A DNA stretch of 64,000 nucleotides, taken from G963668345 sp965226215 (GTDB lineage: Bacteria > Acidobacteriota > Terriglobia > Bryobacterales > UBA6623). The DNA is taken from contig CBDDCH010000002.1 of the NCBI GenBank assembly GCA_965226215.1, forward strand, positions 3,348,001 through 3,412,000, in the 5' to 3' direction. Within the stretch, counting starts at the first letter, position 1. Every line of letters starts with the position of its first letter. Position numbers and translations under genes: made by a program. Shown piece by piece: positions 45,272-54,711 of this stretch. A model generated the notes under the pieces. The model made no database searches. It had not been told where the DNA came from and was given only the letters and a program-made list of their open reading frames with translations.

Positions 45272-46393
45272 ATGACTGCGAACAATCCGATGTGTCGATC
45301 GCTGAGCCGAGCCGGGAGAGTGCTTTGGATTCTTACCTTGTGTTCGCTCGTGCAGGCTCAGGGGCCGCGGTTCAACCCTATCGGAGTTAGCGGCGAGTAC
45401 CGGGTGGGACCTGGTGATGTGCTCGACATCAGGGTGTTCGAGGTCGAAGAGTTAAGCAAACCGGCCGTGGTCAGCCCTGGTGGGACCATATCGCTCCCTC
45501 TGATCGGAGAGGTCTTGATCGGGCACATGACGACGCTTGAGATTGAGGCCCGGTTGAAGCAACTCTACGCAATCAATCTGCTCCAGGACCCCCAGATCAA
45601 TGTCAGCGTGCAGGAGTTTCGCAGCCAGCCGGTCAGTGTTCTTGGGGCCGTGGAGCGACCGGGGGTCTACCAGCTCCAAGGTCGGCGGCGGCTCGTTGAA
45701 GTGCTGGCGATGGCCGGCGGACTGACAGCCGAAGTCGGCGACGTGATCACGATCTCAAGGAGTCCCTTTCCTGAGCGGCTGGACGCTGATCCTAACTCCG
45801 GGAGTCGTAGGCCCGGACGACCCTGCGCGCCAAACGCAGTCGCGAGCGAGCTTGATCCCGCCGGGGAAAGCGACCGCGGCCCGCACCAGGGAGGGACCCT
45901 TCCAGAGCGCGCCGATAGGCAGTCCGCCCTATACTCCCCTGCCGGGAGGGACCGTTGTCGCAAACGCTCGCAAGGCCCGCACGAGTCGATCCCAATAACT
46001 GACAGCCTAGGCGCCGGCCCGGCGTGGCGGCGGCCGCCCGAATTCCCTCCGGGGGCGGAAAGACCGCGCCTCCGGGAAGAGCTACGAGTTTCGGTGCGCG
46101 ACCTGCTAACCCTGAACGGCAGTGGCGACGGCAACCCCTTCATCCAGGCCCACGACGTAATCCGGGTGGAGAAGGCGGGAGTCATATACGTCCTCGGGGC
46201 GGTCAAAAAGCCGGGTGGATTCCGCATCAAGGACCAAGAGACCATCACAGTCTTGCGAGCGGTTTCGTTGGCCGGAGGGCTGGGGCGCCACGCCGCCCCG
46301 CGGAAATCGCGTATCATTCGCCAGTCGCGTGGTCTGAAGCATGAGATTCCGGTTTCGATCCGTAACATCCTTCGCAATCGAGCGCCAGATTAG
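45272..46393 (+). CDS. Polysaccharide export protein (Wza-like), ends at an in-frame TAG
   Basis: 373 aa, ATG 45272. Signal peptide near SRAGRVLWILTLCSLVQAQ; Poly_export domain (GEYRVGPGDVLDIRVFEVEE ... GTISLPLIGEVLIG), SLBB domain (QPVSVLGAVERPGVYQLQG ... EVLAMAGGLTAEVGD) and a second SLBB (VIYVLGAVKKPGGFRI ... VLRAVSLAGGLGRHA). The part at 45775-46070 is Arg/Pro/Gly-rich without homology to the family and may be an inserted repeat or a frameshifted stretch. TAG at 46391-46393 is followed in the same frame by PLEPNDILFIPDSRAKNALS up to TAG at 46510, the normal family end, so the gene is truncated by about 39 codons. Confidence 0.82.
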   Translation: MTANNPMCRSLSRAGRVLWILTLCSLVQAQGPRFNPIGVSGEYRVGPGDVLDIRVFEVEELSKPAVVSPGGTISLPLIGEVLIGHMTTLEIEARLKQLYAINLLQDPQINVSVQEFRSQPVSVLGAVERPGVYQLQGRRRLVEVLAMAGGLTAEVGDVITISRSPFPERLDADPNSGSRRPGRPCAPNAVASELDPAGESDRGPHQGGTLPERADRQSALYSPAGRDRCRKRSQGPHESIPITDSLGAGPAWRRPPEFPPGAERPRLREELRVSVRDLLTLNGSGDGNPFIQAHDVIRVEKAGVIYVLGAVKKPGGFRIKDQETITVLRAVSLAGGLGRHAAPRKSRIIRQSRGLKHEIPVSIRNILRNRAPD

Positions 46394-46510
46394 CCTCTGG
46401 AACCCAACGATATCCTGTTTATTCCCGACAGCCGGGCAAAGAACGCCCTCAGCCGCAGCGCCGAGGCCGCCATACAAATGGGGACGGGGATTGTGATTTG
46501 GCGCCGCTAG
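46394..46510 (+). pseudogene. C-terminal end of the Wza-like gene beyond the TAG
   Basis: Reads PLEPNDILFIPDSRAKNALS then RSAEAAIQMGTGIVIWRR in frame with 45272-46393. NDILFIPDS is a standard end of polysaccharide export proteins. Either a nonsense change (for example TTG to TAG) or a sequencing error. Confidence 0.7.
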
Positions 46511-46594
46511 CCCATGTATCCCATCTGTCGCGCTGCGGCACGATGCGCCCCTTCCGACACCGACGTTCAGCGCACACCCGCAGATTAGAGCCAC

Positions 46595-48919
46595 GTGCGC
46601 AGTGAACCGCCTCCTGTGGATACCAAGCTACAGCAACTAAGCCCAAGGGGGGGGGCACCTGCTTCTGTCTCCGATCACCCTTCTCACGGACAGCTCCCGC
46701 CATCTCGCCAGCCCCTCGAGCAGCCTGAGCCGGCAACGAATTTCTCTCTCCGCGACTACTGGCGACTGATCCACAGTCGACGTCGGACCATTCTCTGGGT
46801 AGTCGTCTCGTCGCTGCTAGCCACGACGATCTACAACTTTCTCCGCGTGCCGACGTATAGGGCGAAAGCCACAATTCAAATTGACCGCGAAGAACCTAAT
46901 ATTGCCCAGCTGGATGAGAGCCTGCCTCAACTTCCCGAGCATCCGGAATACATCGAAACCCAATACAAAATTCTCAAGAGTCGCACCCTGGCGAAGCGAG
47001 TGATTTCGAAGCTTGGGCTTGACGAGCGGGCTGAATTCCGTCAGGGCGTGAGCCGGGACACTCCGACGCCCGGGGCGGCGACAAACACGCACGAGCAGAT
47101 ACACCCGATGATCGTGGAGAACTACCTGGATCGACTGGGCGTTCATCCGGGAAAGGGAACACGGCTGGTGGATGTCACCTTCGAATCCGTGGACAGGGAG
47201 TTGGCTCCCAAAGTCGTCAACACTCTGGCGGAGGAGTACATCGAGTACAACTTCGAGGCCAAATGGAACGCTACGCAAAAGGCGTCGACGTGGCTCGAAC
47301 AGCAGCTCTCACACTTGCAGGCGAAACTCGAAGCCAGCGAAAGCGACCTGCAGGATTACGCCGCGGCGCACTCCATTCTGTTTGTCGAGGAGCGTAAGAA
47401 CATCACCACGGAGAAATTGGCGCAGCTTGAAGAGGAGTTGACTCGCGTCCAAGCGCTACGAATCGAGCAGCAGTCACGAGCCATGTTGGCGCAAGACGCG
47501 CTCGCGCGGGGCGGAGAACTTCCGAGCAGCCTGACGAGCGAGACGTACCGGAGGATCGAAAGCGAACTCACCGAGTTGCGGCGGAATTATTCCCAATTGA
47601 TGGTCACGTTCGCACCAGGTTATCCCAAGGTGCGGAGAGTGAAGCGGCAGATTGACGAGCTGGAACAAGCTCTCCAAGCAGAGCAGGAGCGTACCTTCAG
47701 CGGTGTAAGCGAATCTTTCCAGCTAGCGGTCCGGCGAGAGCGTTTGCTCGCAGGCGAAGTAGCTCGCCAAAGGGGCTTGGTCAATCGTCTAAGCGACGAC
47801 TTCATCGAATACGACATCCTCAAACGTGATGCGGAGACCAACCGCCAACTCTATCAGGGCTTGCTGCAGAGACTCAAAGAAGCCGGCATCTCAGCGGGCC
47901 TTCGAGCGTCCAACATCGCCGTGCTCGATGTAGCGGAAGCCCCCGATGAACCGTATCGGCCGAAGAAGTTGTACAACCTTTCGATGGCCCTGCTGGCCGG
48001 TCTGGCGCTGGGCGTGGCCTTGGGTTTCGTCCAGGAGCACATGGACACAGTCGTACGGACTCCGGAGGAGGTGGAAGCACTGACCGGGCTGTCGCTGTTG
48101 GCCGTTGTCCCCCGCAGCCGCCGGAAAGACGCTCCTAAAGTTGCAACGGCGGGGCTGCCGGAGCAGGTTCCCGCCTTCCCTCGGACAATTGCGGCCCCGC
48201 CACTCAATGGAACACCGGGTAGGTCCCTCGAAGCTGGAGACAGTTGTCGGGTGCAGTGGAACCCTGACCCGGAGCTCTCGGAAGCGTATCGTGCGCTCCG
48301 AACATCCCTCCTGCTCGGGTGGGACGAGACGATGCGGCGCACGCTGGTGACAAGCTCTCAGCCGCAAGAAGGTAAGACAACCGTCAGCCTTAATCTCGCC
48401 TGCAGCTTGGCTCAATTGGGGCGACCGACGCTTTTGATAGACGGCGACATGCGTCGCCCAAACTGCGCCAAGCAGCTCAGTGTGGACGCAGAGTACGGTC
48501 TCAGCGACTACTTGCAGGGTTTGGCCGAATTCGAGCAAGTTGTCAGCGAGACGCCGATCACGGACTTGTCGCTGATAGCCGCGGGTAGGTTTCACTCGAC
48601 AGCGTCTGATCTCCTATATTCGCCTCGTCTGAGGTTCTTACTTCAGCAGGCGGGCGAGGGCTTCCAGCACGTTGTGATCGACTCTCCGCCCTCCCTGGTT
48701 CTTTCCGACGCCCGAACCATTTCACGTCTCGTTGAGGGCGTCATCCTGGTGGTCTCTGACGAGACGGATCGCGGCGCGCTGTCGCGAACGAAACAAACAT
48801 TGGACGAGGCGGGCGTCCGCTTTCTTGGTTTCGTCATGAACCGAGTCGACCTCGATCATCTCGACTACGGCTACTACCGCAACTACGGCTACTACTATTC
48901 ATATTCCGACTCGGGTTAG
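46595..48919 (+). CDS. Wzc-type polysaccharide co-polymerase / BY tyrosine kinase
   Basis: 774 aa. Pro-rich N-terminus, Wzz domain between two membrane helices (WRLIHSRRRTILWVVVSSLL; LYNLSMALLAGLALGVALGF), long coiled coil at ~225-420, then the cytoplasmic BY-kinase: Walker A SSQPQEGKTTVSLNLA, A' LLIDGDMRRP, Walker B HVVIDSPPSLVLSDA, and a C-terminal tyrosine cluster (DYGYYRNYGYYYSYSDSG). It controls chain length and export with the Wza-like protein by autophosphorylation cycles. A G9 run at 46647-46655 near codon 19 could slip. Confidence 0.94.
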   Translation: MRSEPPPVDTKLQQLSPRGGAPASVSDHPSHGQLPPSRQPLEQPEPATNFSLRDYWRLIHSRRRTILWVVVSSLLATTIYNFLRVPTYRAKATIQIDREEPNIAQLDESLPQLPEHPEYIETQYKILKSRTLAKRVISKLGLDERAEFRQGVSRDTPTPGAATNTHEQIHPMIVENYLDRLGVHPGKGTRLVDVTFESVDRELAPKVVNTLAEEYIEYNFEAKWNATQKASTWLEQQLSHLQAKLEASESDLQDYAAAHSILFVEERKNITTEKLAQLEEELTRVQALRIEQQSRAMLAQDALARGGELPSSLTSETYRRIESELTELRRNYSQLMVTFAPGYPKVRRVKRQIDELEQALQAEQERTFSGVSESFQLAVRRERLLAGEVARQRGLVNRLSDDFIEYDILKRDAETNRQLYQGLLQRLKEAGISAGLRASNIAVLDVAEAPDEPYRPKKLYNLSMALLAGLALGVALGFVQEHMDTVVRTPEEVEALTGLSLLAVVPRSRRKDAPKVATAGLPEQVPAFPRTIAAPPLNGTPGRSLEAGDSCRVQWNPDPELSEAYRALRTSLLLGWDETMRRTLVTSSQPQEGKTTVSLNLACSLAQLGRPTLLIDGDMRRPNCAKQLSVDAEYGLSDYLQGLAEFEQVVSETPITDLSLIAAGRFHSTASDLLYSPRLRFLLQQAGEGFQHVVIDSPPSLVLSDARTISRLVEGVILVVSDETDRGALSRTKQTLDEAGVRFLGFVMNRVDLDHLDYGYYRNYGYYYSYSDSG

Positions 48920-48928
48920 CCCGGGTAG

Positions 48929-49113
48929 CCCGCATTTCTCACCACCTGACGGCCGAAGCACATCATAGGCCCGCCATTACGTCGGTGCGCTTGCTCACCG
49001 TGCTCAACGTGGGGTTCAAGTACGCCCGCATCGTGCAAGAAACGGAGCGGCGCGCGCCTTGTACTGACGGGCCTCCCACGCACTTCGCCTCGGCACCTGG
49101 TGAGAAAAGCACT
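48929..49113. repeat. 185-bp relic with IS1380-like ends
   Basis: Starts CCCGCATTTCTCACCA, identical over 16 bases to the right terminus of the IS1380 element at 14143, and ends CTGGTGAGAAAAGC, the inverted partner. The interior is unlike the IS at 12423. It fills the gap between the kinase stop and the convergent amidohydrolase stop. Confidence 0.6.
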
Positions 49114-50026
49114 AGGCGGCCGCCATGTTCGGAAAATACAGCCGGCGAGCCGTCTCGCCCAACACGTCAAGTCGTTCGGCGTCCTTCAGTGGCAGATCGT
49201 CGGTGAAGATGCGCAGGTGCTCTGAATAGGTAACCCCGGGTGTCCACAATCCGGAGGGATAGGCGCTGCCCCACAGGCAACGCTCGGAGCCGAACTCCCG
49301 GATGATCTTCAGAACAACGTCGTGCATGTCCTTGCAGGGGTATCCTTCGTTGCTGCCCGAGGGAACGAAGCTGAGCTTTGGGTGGAGGTTTTCGTACTGC
49401 GCGAGCCGTAGCAGGGCGGCGAGGCCCTTTTCCGAATCCGGACGCCCGGCCATGATGCTCAAGGAGTGATCGAGAACCACCGGTAGCTCCCGATACTCCT
49501 TCAGCATGGCGTGGAGCCCCGCCAGGTGGTCTCGACCCCAATACCAGTTTCTGTCCGGATCGATCCACGAGATCAGCGGGGTGACCACGACGCCATGGTC
49601 GAGGGCGGTCTTCCATAATACCCTGACCCCAGGGCTATCGAGGCTGCCCTTACCGGCGTCGTTCGGGAAGCTCCGCAAGCCGCGCACTCCGAAATCCCGC
49701 ACGTGACCGGCCAGCAAGGCAGGGCTGTGGGGGTCATCGGGATCGAGGGTGCAGACACCCGCCACCCAGTCCGGGTTAGCTTTCGAGCTGTCGCAAATGT
49801 AGCGGTTGTCGAATGCATAGAAGGTCGCGGTCTGGATGGCGCACACGCCGCTGATGCCATTGGCCTGACTCGCCTCGCGCAGGGCCTCAACGGATGCGTC
49901 TCCTGGAGGCCGCAAGGGCTTATCCATGGGACCACCAACCCATCCCAAAGTCAGCAGCCGCGGTGAAGGCGGATATCGTTCTTCGTCGGGGGAATAGATG
50001 TGGGTGTGAGTGTCGATAATCAGCAT
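49112..50026 (-). CDS. Amidohydrolase-2 family TIM-barrel hydrolase
   Basis: 304 aa, ATG 50026. MLIIDTHTHIYSPDEERYPP carries the HxH metal motif; GVVVTPLISWID and VVLDHSLS give later ligands. Family members (decarboxylases, lactonases, ACMSD-like) end with a GSDxP strand; here it reads CLWGSAYPSGLW, with Ala in place of the usual Asp, so the metal site may be incomplete or different. Substrate unknown. The stop overlaps the end of the 48929-49113 relic. Confidence 0.8.
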   Translation of the reverse strand: MLIIDTHTHIYSPDEERYPPSPRLLTLGWVGGPMDKPLRPPGDASVEALREASQANGISGVCAIQTATFYAFDNRYICDSSKANPDWVAGVCTLDPDDPHSPALLAGHVRDFGVRGLRSFPNDAGKGSLDSPGVRVLWKTALDHGVVVTPLISWIDPDRNWYWGRDHLAGLHAMLKEYRELPVVLDHSLSIMAGRPDSEKGLAALLRLAQYENLHPKLSFVPSGSNEGYPCKDMHDVVLKIIREFGSERCLWGSAYPSGLWTPGVTYSEHLRIFTDDLPLKDAERLDVLGETARRLYFPNMAAA

Positions 50027-50503
50027 GGATTGTTGTTCTCCGTCCCGGCCGTTTTCGGTGCGACAACTGTCAGTACAACCTCGCTATCGCGATAACGGCG
50101 CTGGAGTGCGGCGTTGACCGCACCCAGGTGCGGCTCTGTTTGGTTCTGGCTTGTCCGGGTAACCGATTTTCGTCGTCTACCCGATACTGGAGACGAGGCA
50201 GTTGCGGAAGCAAAGATCGGATGACTGGAAGGTGTGAAAAAATCACCTCAGCCTCTAGATTCGCGTAGGCCGGCAGCATTTAATTGCGCCCCAGGCGTCG
50301 ACATGAGTGTCGACGCGGCAGACGTAGGCGTCTGCGCCACAACATCAGAAGAAACGGAAGCCCAACGCGGCAGCTCCGAGCGTAAGGCAACAACCAGTCC
50401 CCATTTTTCGCCGAACCCACTTTTACCCTGGACTGTCAGACAAGCAAGATTGCTTGTCCCACTGAGTTCTTCAGCAGTCTGCCGGTCTAGACGGAAGCCG
50501 CCC
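50027..50503. other. Gap with three hairpins
   Basis: 477 bp without a gene. Palindromes: GTCGACA-TGAG-TGTCGAC (50297-50314), CAGACG-TAGG-CGTCTG (50319-50334) and GACAAGCAA-GA-TTGCTTGTC (50439-50458). Any of them may terminate or stabilise the DUF1501 transcript that ends at 50504. Confidence 0.55.
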
Positions 50504-51934
50504 TCACGCCAGCGCCTTGGTGACCACCTCTCCGGCGACATCCGTCAGGCGGAAATCGCGACCGAGGTGGCGGTAGGTCAAGCGGGCGTGATCGAGTCCG
50601 AGCAGGTGCAAAATCGTGGCGTGTAGGTCGTTGATGTGGGTCTTGTCCTCCACGACTCTCATTCCGAGGTCGTCTGTCTGGCCCACGATCTGACCTGCTT
50701 TTACGCCGGCTCCCGCCATCCAGATGCTGAAAGCGAAGGGATGGTGATCGCGGCCCTCGGTTCCTTGATCCGGCGATTGAATCTGCACCAGCGGAGTGCG
50801 GCCGAACTCGCCGCCCCAAATGACGAGAGTGGAATCCAGAAGACCTCGCTGTTTGAGGTCCTCCAGCAGCGCAGCGATGGGCTGGTCGATGATATCGCAG
50901 TTCTCCTTGAGCTTCTTCAGCAGCCCTTGGTGGTCGTCCCAACTGCCGTGCATCAACTGCACGAACCTCACGCCCCGTTCGACCATGCGGCGCGCCAGCA
51001 GGCAATTGGAGGCGAACGGCCCGGTCGGCTCCTTGTCCACTCCGTACATGTCCAGGGTGCTCTCGGATTCATCGGAGAAATCCATGAGTTCTGGCGCCGC
51101 CGATTGCATGCGGAACGCCAGCTCATAGGAGGCGATCCTTGACGCCACCTCCATGTCCCCTGTCGCGAGCTTCTTCTGCTCATTGATGTCGCGAATCCCG
51201 TCTAGGAGGGAGCGCTGCATTTTGGCGCTCACCCCGTCCGGATTCGAGAGATAGAGCACCGGGTCTCCGCTACGGCGAAAGGGTACGCCCTGATAGGAGG
51301 AGGCCAAAAACCCACTTGTCCAGTTGCCGCTGCCCGCACCCGGTGCGTTGTCACCCGACCGCAGCACCACGAACCCCGGCAGATCGTTCGACTCGCTACC
51401 CAGCCCGTAGGTGGCCCAAGCCCCCATCGAAGGCCGCCCTCCCAGCGGCGAGCCGCCGGTTAACATCAACTGCGCGGGGTGGTGGTTGAACTGCTCGGTA
51501 TGCATGGAACGAATCATGCAAATGTCATCGGCGCGCGTGGCGAGATGGGGCATCCAGTCGGAAAACTCGATGCCGCTCTGCCCGTGCTTGGTGAAGACGC
51601 GAGGGCTAGCCCAGACTTTGGCGTTCGGCCGGATGAAGGCCAAGCGGAGGTCTTTTGTCATCGACTCGGGAAGGGACTGCCCCTCCCATTTCCGCAGACC
51701 CGGTTTCGGATCAAACAAGTCGACGTGACTCGGCCCTCCGTCCATGAAGAGGAAAATGACGTTCTTGGCTTTGGGGGCGAAGTGAGGCGCCTTGGTGGCC
51801 AACGGGTTGATGACGGACGCAGTGCGGCCTTCTTGCTCCATCAGGTGCCAGAGCGCAATCGTCCCCAGTCCGGCGCCGCAGTGCTTGAAGAAACTCCGGC
51901 GGCTTTCGATTTGCTGGAGATCGGCGAAATCCAT
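50504..51934 (-). CDS. DUF1501 protein (Tat-exported sulfatase-like fold)
   Basis: 476 aa from ATG 51934 (GGGGGT upstream); it starts 5 bases after the stop of the PSD1 gene. Twin-arginine-like signal SRRSFFKHCGAGLGTIALWH, then NVIFLFMDGGPSHVDLFDPK (metal/alkaline phosphatase-superfamily nucleophile region), LVIWGGEFGRTPL and DHHPFAFSIWMAGAGVKAG. DUF1501 proteins are always paired with DUF1549/DUF1553 cytochromes in Acidobacteria and Planctomycetes; reaction unknown. Paralog at 54895. Confidence 0.9.
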   Translation of the reverse strand: MDFADLQQIESRRSFFKHCGAGLGTIALWHLMEQEGRTASVINPLATKAPHFAPKAKNVIFLFMDGGPSHVDLFDPKPGLRKWEGQSLPESMTKDLRLAFIRPNAKVWASPRVFTKHGQSGIEFSDWMPHLATRADDICMIRSMHTEQFNHHPAQLMLTGGSPLGGRPSMGAWATYGLGSESNDLPGFVVLRSGDNAPGAGSGNWTSGFLASSYQGVPFRRSGDPVLYLSNPDGVSAKMQRSLLDGIRDINEQKKLATGDMEVASRIASYELAFRMQSAAPELMDFSDESESTLDMYGVDKEPTGPFASNCLLARRMVERGVRFVQLMHGSWDDHQGLLKKLKENCDIIDQPIAALLEDLKQRGLLDSTLVIWGGEFGRTPLVQIQSPDQGTEGRDHHPFAFSIWMAGAGVKAGQIVGQTDDLGMRVVEDKTHINDLHATILHLLGLDHARLTYRHLGRDFRLTDVAGEVVTKALA

Positions 51935-51938
51935 GGAA

Positions 51939-54566
51939 TTACCCCCTTGTGATGAACTCATCCAGATTCAGCAGCAGACGGCCGACGGCCACCCACGCGG
52001 CAGCCTCGGAGCGCTCCACACCTTCGAGATCCGCGGCCGGGAACAGAGTTTCGATAACGTCGCGCTTTGTCTTTAGCAACTCCTTTTGCTCTTCGTAGAA
52101 CGCTAGCAGGCGATCTTTTTCCTTGAGGGTCGGAGAGCGCCCTAGAGCCACTCGATACGCGTAGTCAATACGCTGGTCCACGGTCCCGGTCTGTTCTCGC
52201 AGGATGCGCGCTGCAAGAACCTGGGCCGCTTCAAAGAATACGGGGTCGTTGAGCAGGTTCAGCGCTTGAAGTGGCGTGGTCGACCTTTCTCGAACGCTGC
52301 ACGTCTCGAGCGAATCCGGCGCATCAAATGTCATTAGTTGCGGATAGGGCGCCGTGCGCAAAAACTGGATGTAGAGGCCGCGGCGGTAGCGGTCCCGGCC
52401 CTTGCTTTCGATCCACTTCTCGCTGCTGGCGTCGAAGCCCTGCTCCAACACCCCGGGAGGCTGCGGTGGGCGTACGCTCTTGCCCCCGACTGCCTTGTTC
52501 AACAGCCCGCTGACCGCTAACGCGTTGTCCCGCACCACCTCGGCCGATAGTCGCAGTCGGACCTGGCGCGCCAGCAGCATGTTGTCGGGGTCCCGCGAGA
52601 GTAAAGCGGCCCTGGCATTCGAAGACTGCCGGTACGTGCCCGACATGACGATGAGCTTGTGCGTGGCCTTGAGGTCCCACCCGCCGTCGCTGAGTTCCGT
52701 AGCCAGCCAATCGAGCAACCCGGGGTGAGTCGGCGGCTCGGAGCGCGTACCGAAGTCGGCGGAAGGTTCTACCAGGCCACGACCGAAGTATTCCTGCCAC
52801 AACCGGTTGACGGTGACACGCGCCGTCAGAGGATTATCTTTGGCCACCAGCCAACGCGCCAAGGTAAGCCTCGAAGGCGCCGGATCCGCGGGCATCGGAT
52901 GCAAAACCGCCGGCGTGCCCGCTTGCACCTCGACGCCCGGCTGGCGAAAATCACCGCGGATGAGAAGGTGGCTTTTCGGCGGCTTGGGATTCTCGACGAT
53001 GATTTGGGCCTCGGTCAGTTGGGGGTATTCCCGCTTGAGCTGTTTGAGCTTTTCGGTGAGTTCCTTGAACTTTAACTCCTCGAACCGTTTTCGACCGAAC
53101 GTCTCCCGCGAAAACCGCACGAAGTGGTCGATCAGTCGGTCTTGCTGTTTCTGGGTCCGATAAGCCGGATGTGTCCTGAGGATCTCGTGCCCGCCGTCGT
53201 ACATGATGCGCAGCGTGTCCCAGGCTATGTCGTGAATGGGATCCGTAGCGGGATGATCAGCCGCCCAAAGCAGCTTTTCTTCCCACAGCGGCATCACCTC
53301 CGCCACTTTGTGCGCCACGAGCAACTCTTTTCTTTTGCGATCGTACTCGCCTTTCGTTTGCAGATATCCGCCCAGCTCATGGGGCAGAGGCACCTCGATG
53401 TTGCGCTCGACACTGGTGTTGAAGAAGGCGGTGAGCTGATAAAACTCCTTTTGTGTGACGGGGTCGTACTTGTGGTCGTGGCAGCGCGCGCAGCCAAGCG
53501 TCAGACCGAGCCAGGCCGTGCCCACGGTGCTGACGCGGTCAATCACCTGCTCTACCCGAAACTCCTCGCTATCAATTCCCCCCTCGCGGTTCGTCAGCGT
53601 ATTGCGGTGAAACCCGGTGGCGATTTTCTGCTCAATCGTGGCGTTCGGTAGAAGATCTCCCGCCATCTGCTCCACGGTGAACTGGTCAAACGGGATGTTG
53701 CGGTTTAGAGCTTTGATCACCCAGTCTCGCCAGCGCCAAGCGTGCGGGCGTACCATGTCCTTTTCATAGCCGTCGCTATCGGCGTAACGCGCCAGATCGA
53801 GCCACTGGCGCGCCCACTTCTCACCGTAGTGAGGCGAATCCAACAGTCGATCCACGAGCCGCTCGTATGCCCGCGGAGACTGATCGGCAAGAAAACTGTC
53901 CACTTCTTGTGGCGTTGGAGGCAATCCGATCAGATCAAAACTCGCACGCCGAATCAGCGTTGCGCGATCTGCCTCCGGCGAGGGATCAATCCCTTCGGCT
54001 TCGAGCTTCGCCAGCACAAATCGATCGATGGGATTTTTGACCGCAGCTTCACTATGCACAGCGGGAAGGCTAGGGCGTACCGGGGGATTAAAAGCCCAAT
54101 GCTCGCTCTGGGGACGTTTCGTTGCAGCGGACGTGGCTTGCTGTTCAGGCCGGCCTTCCTCGGGCCACGCCGCTCCCTGGTCGATCCAAGCGCGGAGGAT
54201 CCCAATTTGCTCGGCGCTGAGTGGTTCTCCACCCATCGGCATGATCAGCTTTTTCTCTATGCCGATGCCGGCCACCATGAGAACGAGCTTGCTGCCGGCG
54301 CTGTCGCCCGGCTTGACCGCCGGACCCGAATAACCGCCCTGCAACACGGCGGCACGGCTATCCAAACGCAAACCGCTCATCTGCTGTTGGGGACCGTGGC
54401 AAGTGGCGCACTTTTGCTCCAACAGAGGCCCGATGTCTCTCTCGAAATCGACATCTCTTTCCGCTGCGGGCGGCAACGCAGCCGGAGGAGGCTGTTGGGC
54501 CCCGGCGAGTCCGAACAACACTCCCAGCCCGAGAAGCAGTGCAGTAGAGCGTTTGGCAACCCTCAT
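51939..54566 (-). CDS. PSD1/planctomycete cytochrome C protein (DUF1549-DUF1553)
   Basis: About 875 aa from ATG 54566. Signal peptide TALLLGLGVLFGLAGA, PSCyt1 haem site CATCHGPQQQ (residue ~50), DUF1549 (NPIDRFVLAKLEAEGIDPSP; EKWARQWLDLARYADSDGYE), a cysteine site GCARCHDHKYDPV, then DUF1553 (LARWLVAKDNPLTARVTVNR; GRGLVEPSADFGTRSEPPTH). Predicted haem-c periplasmic protein, function unknown. Upstream half of an operon with DUF1501. Confidence 0.93.
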   Translation of the reverse strand: MRVAKRSTALLLGLGVLFGLAGAQQPPPAALPPAAERDVDFERDIGPLLEQKCATCHGPQQQMSGLRLDSRAAVLQGGYSGPAVKPGDSAGSKLVLMVAGIGIEKKLIMPMGGEPLSAEQIGILRAWIDQGAAWPEEGRPEQQATSAATKRPQSEHWAFNPPVRPSLPAVHSEAAVKNPIDRFVLAKLEAEGIDPSPEADRATLIRRASFDLIGLPPTPQEVDSFLADQSPRAYERLVDRLLDSPHYGEKWARQWLDLARYADSDGYEKDMVRPHAWRWRDWVIKALNRNIPFDQFTVEQMAGDLLPNATIEQKIATGFHRNTLTNREGGIDSEEFRVEQVIDRVSTVGTAWLGLTLGCARCHDHKYDPVTQKEFYQLTAFFNTSVERNIEVPLPHELGGYLQTKGEYDRKRKELLVAHKVAEVMPLWEEKLLWAADHPATDPIHDIAWDTLRIMYDGGHEILRTHPAYRTQKQQDRLIDHFVRFSRETFGRKRFEELKFKELTEKLKQLKREYPQLTEAQIIVENPKPPKSHLLIRGDFRQPGVEVQAGTPAVLHPMPADPAPSRLTLARWLVAKDNPLTARVTVNRLWQEYFGRGLVEPSADFGTRSEPPTHPGLLDWLATELSDGGWDLKATHKLIVMSGTYRQSSNARAALLSRDPDNMLLARQVRLRLSAEVVRDNALAVSGLLNKAVGGKSVRPPQPPGVLEQGFDASSEKWIESKGRDRYRRGLYIQFLRTAPYPQLMTFDAPDSLETCSVRERSTTPLQALNLLNDPVFFEAAQVLAARILREQTGTVDQRIDYAYRVALGRSPTLKEKDRLLAFYEEQKELLKTKRDVIETLFPAADLEGVERSEAAAWVAVGRLLLNLDEFITRG

Positions 54567-54711
54567 TTGTTTACCCCGGCACAGTGAGAACCTAAGCATA
54601 TTGTACGCGAGTTATTGGGGGTTGACAATCAACCGGCCCATGTAAGCTCGGCAGCACTGGATCATCTTGCAGCCACACCAATCGAACCACGGGAAAAAGC
54701 GCCGACCCTTG

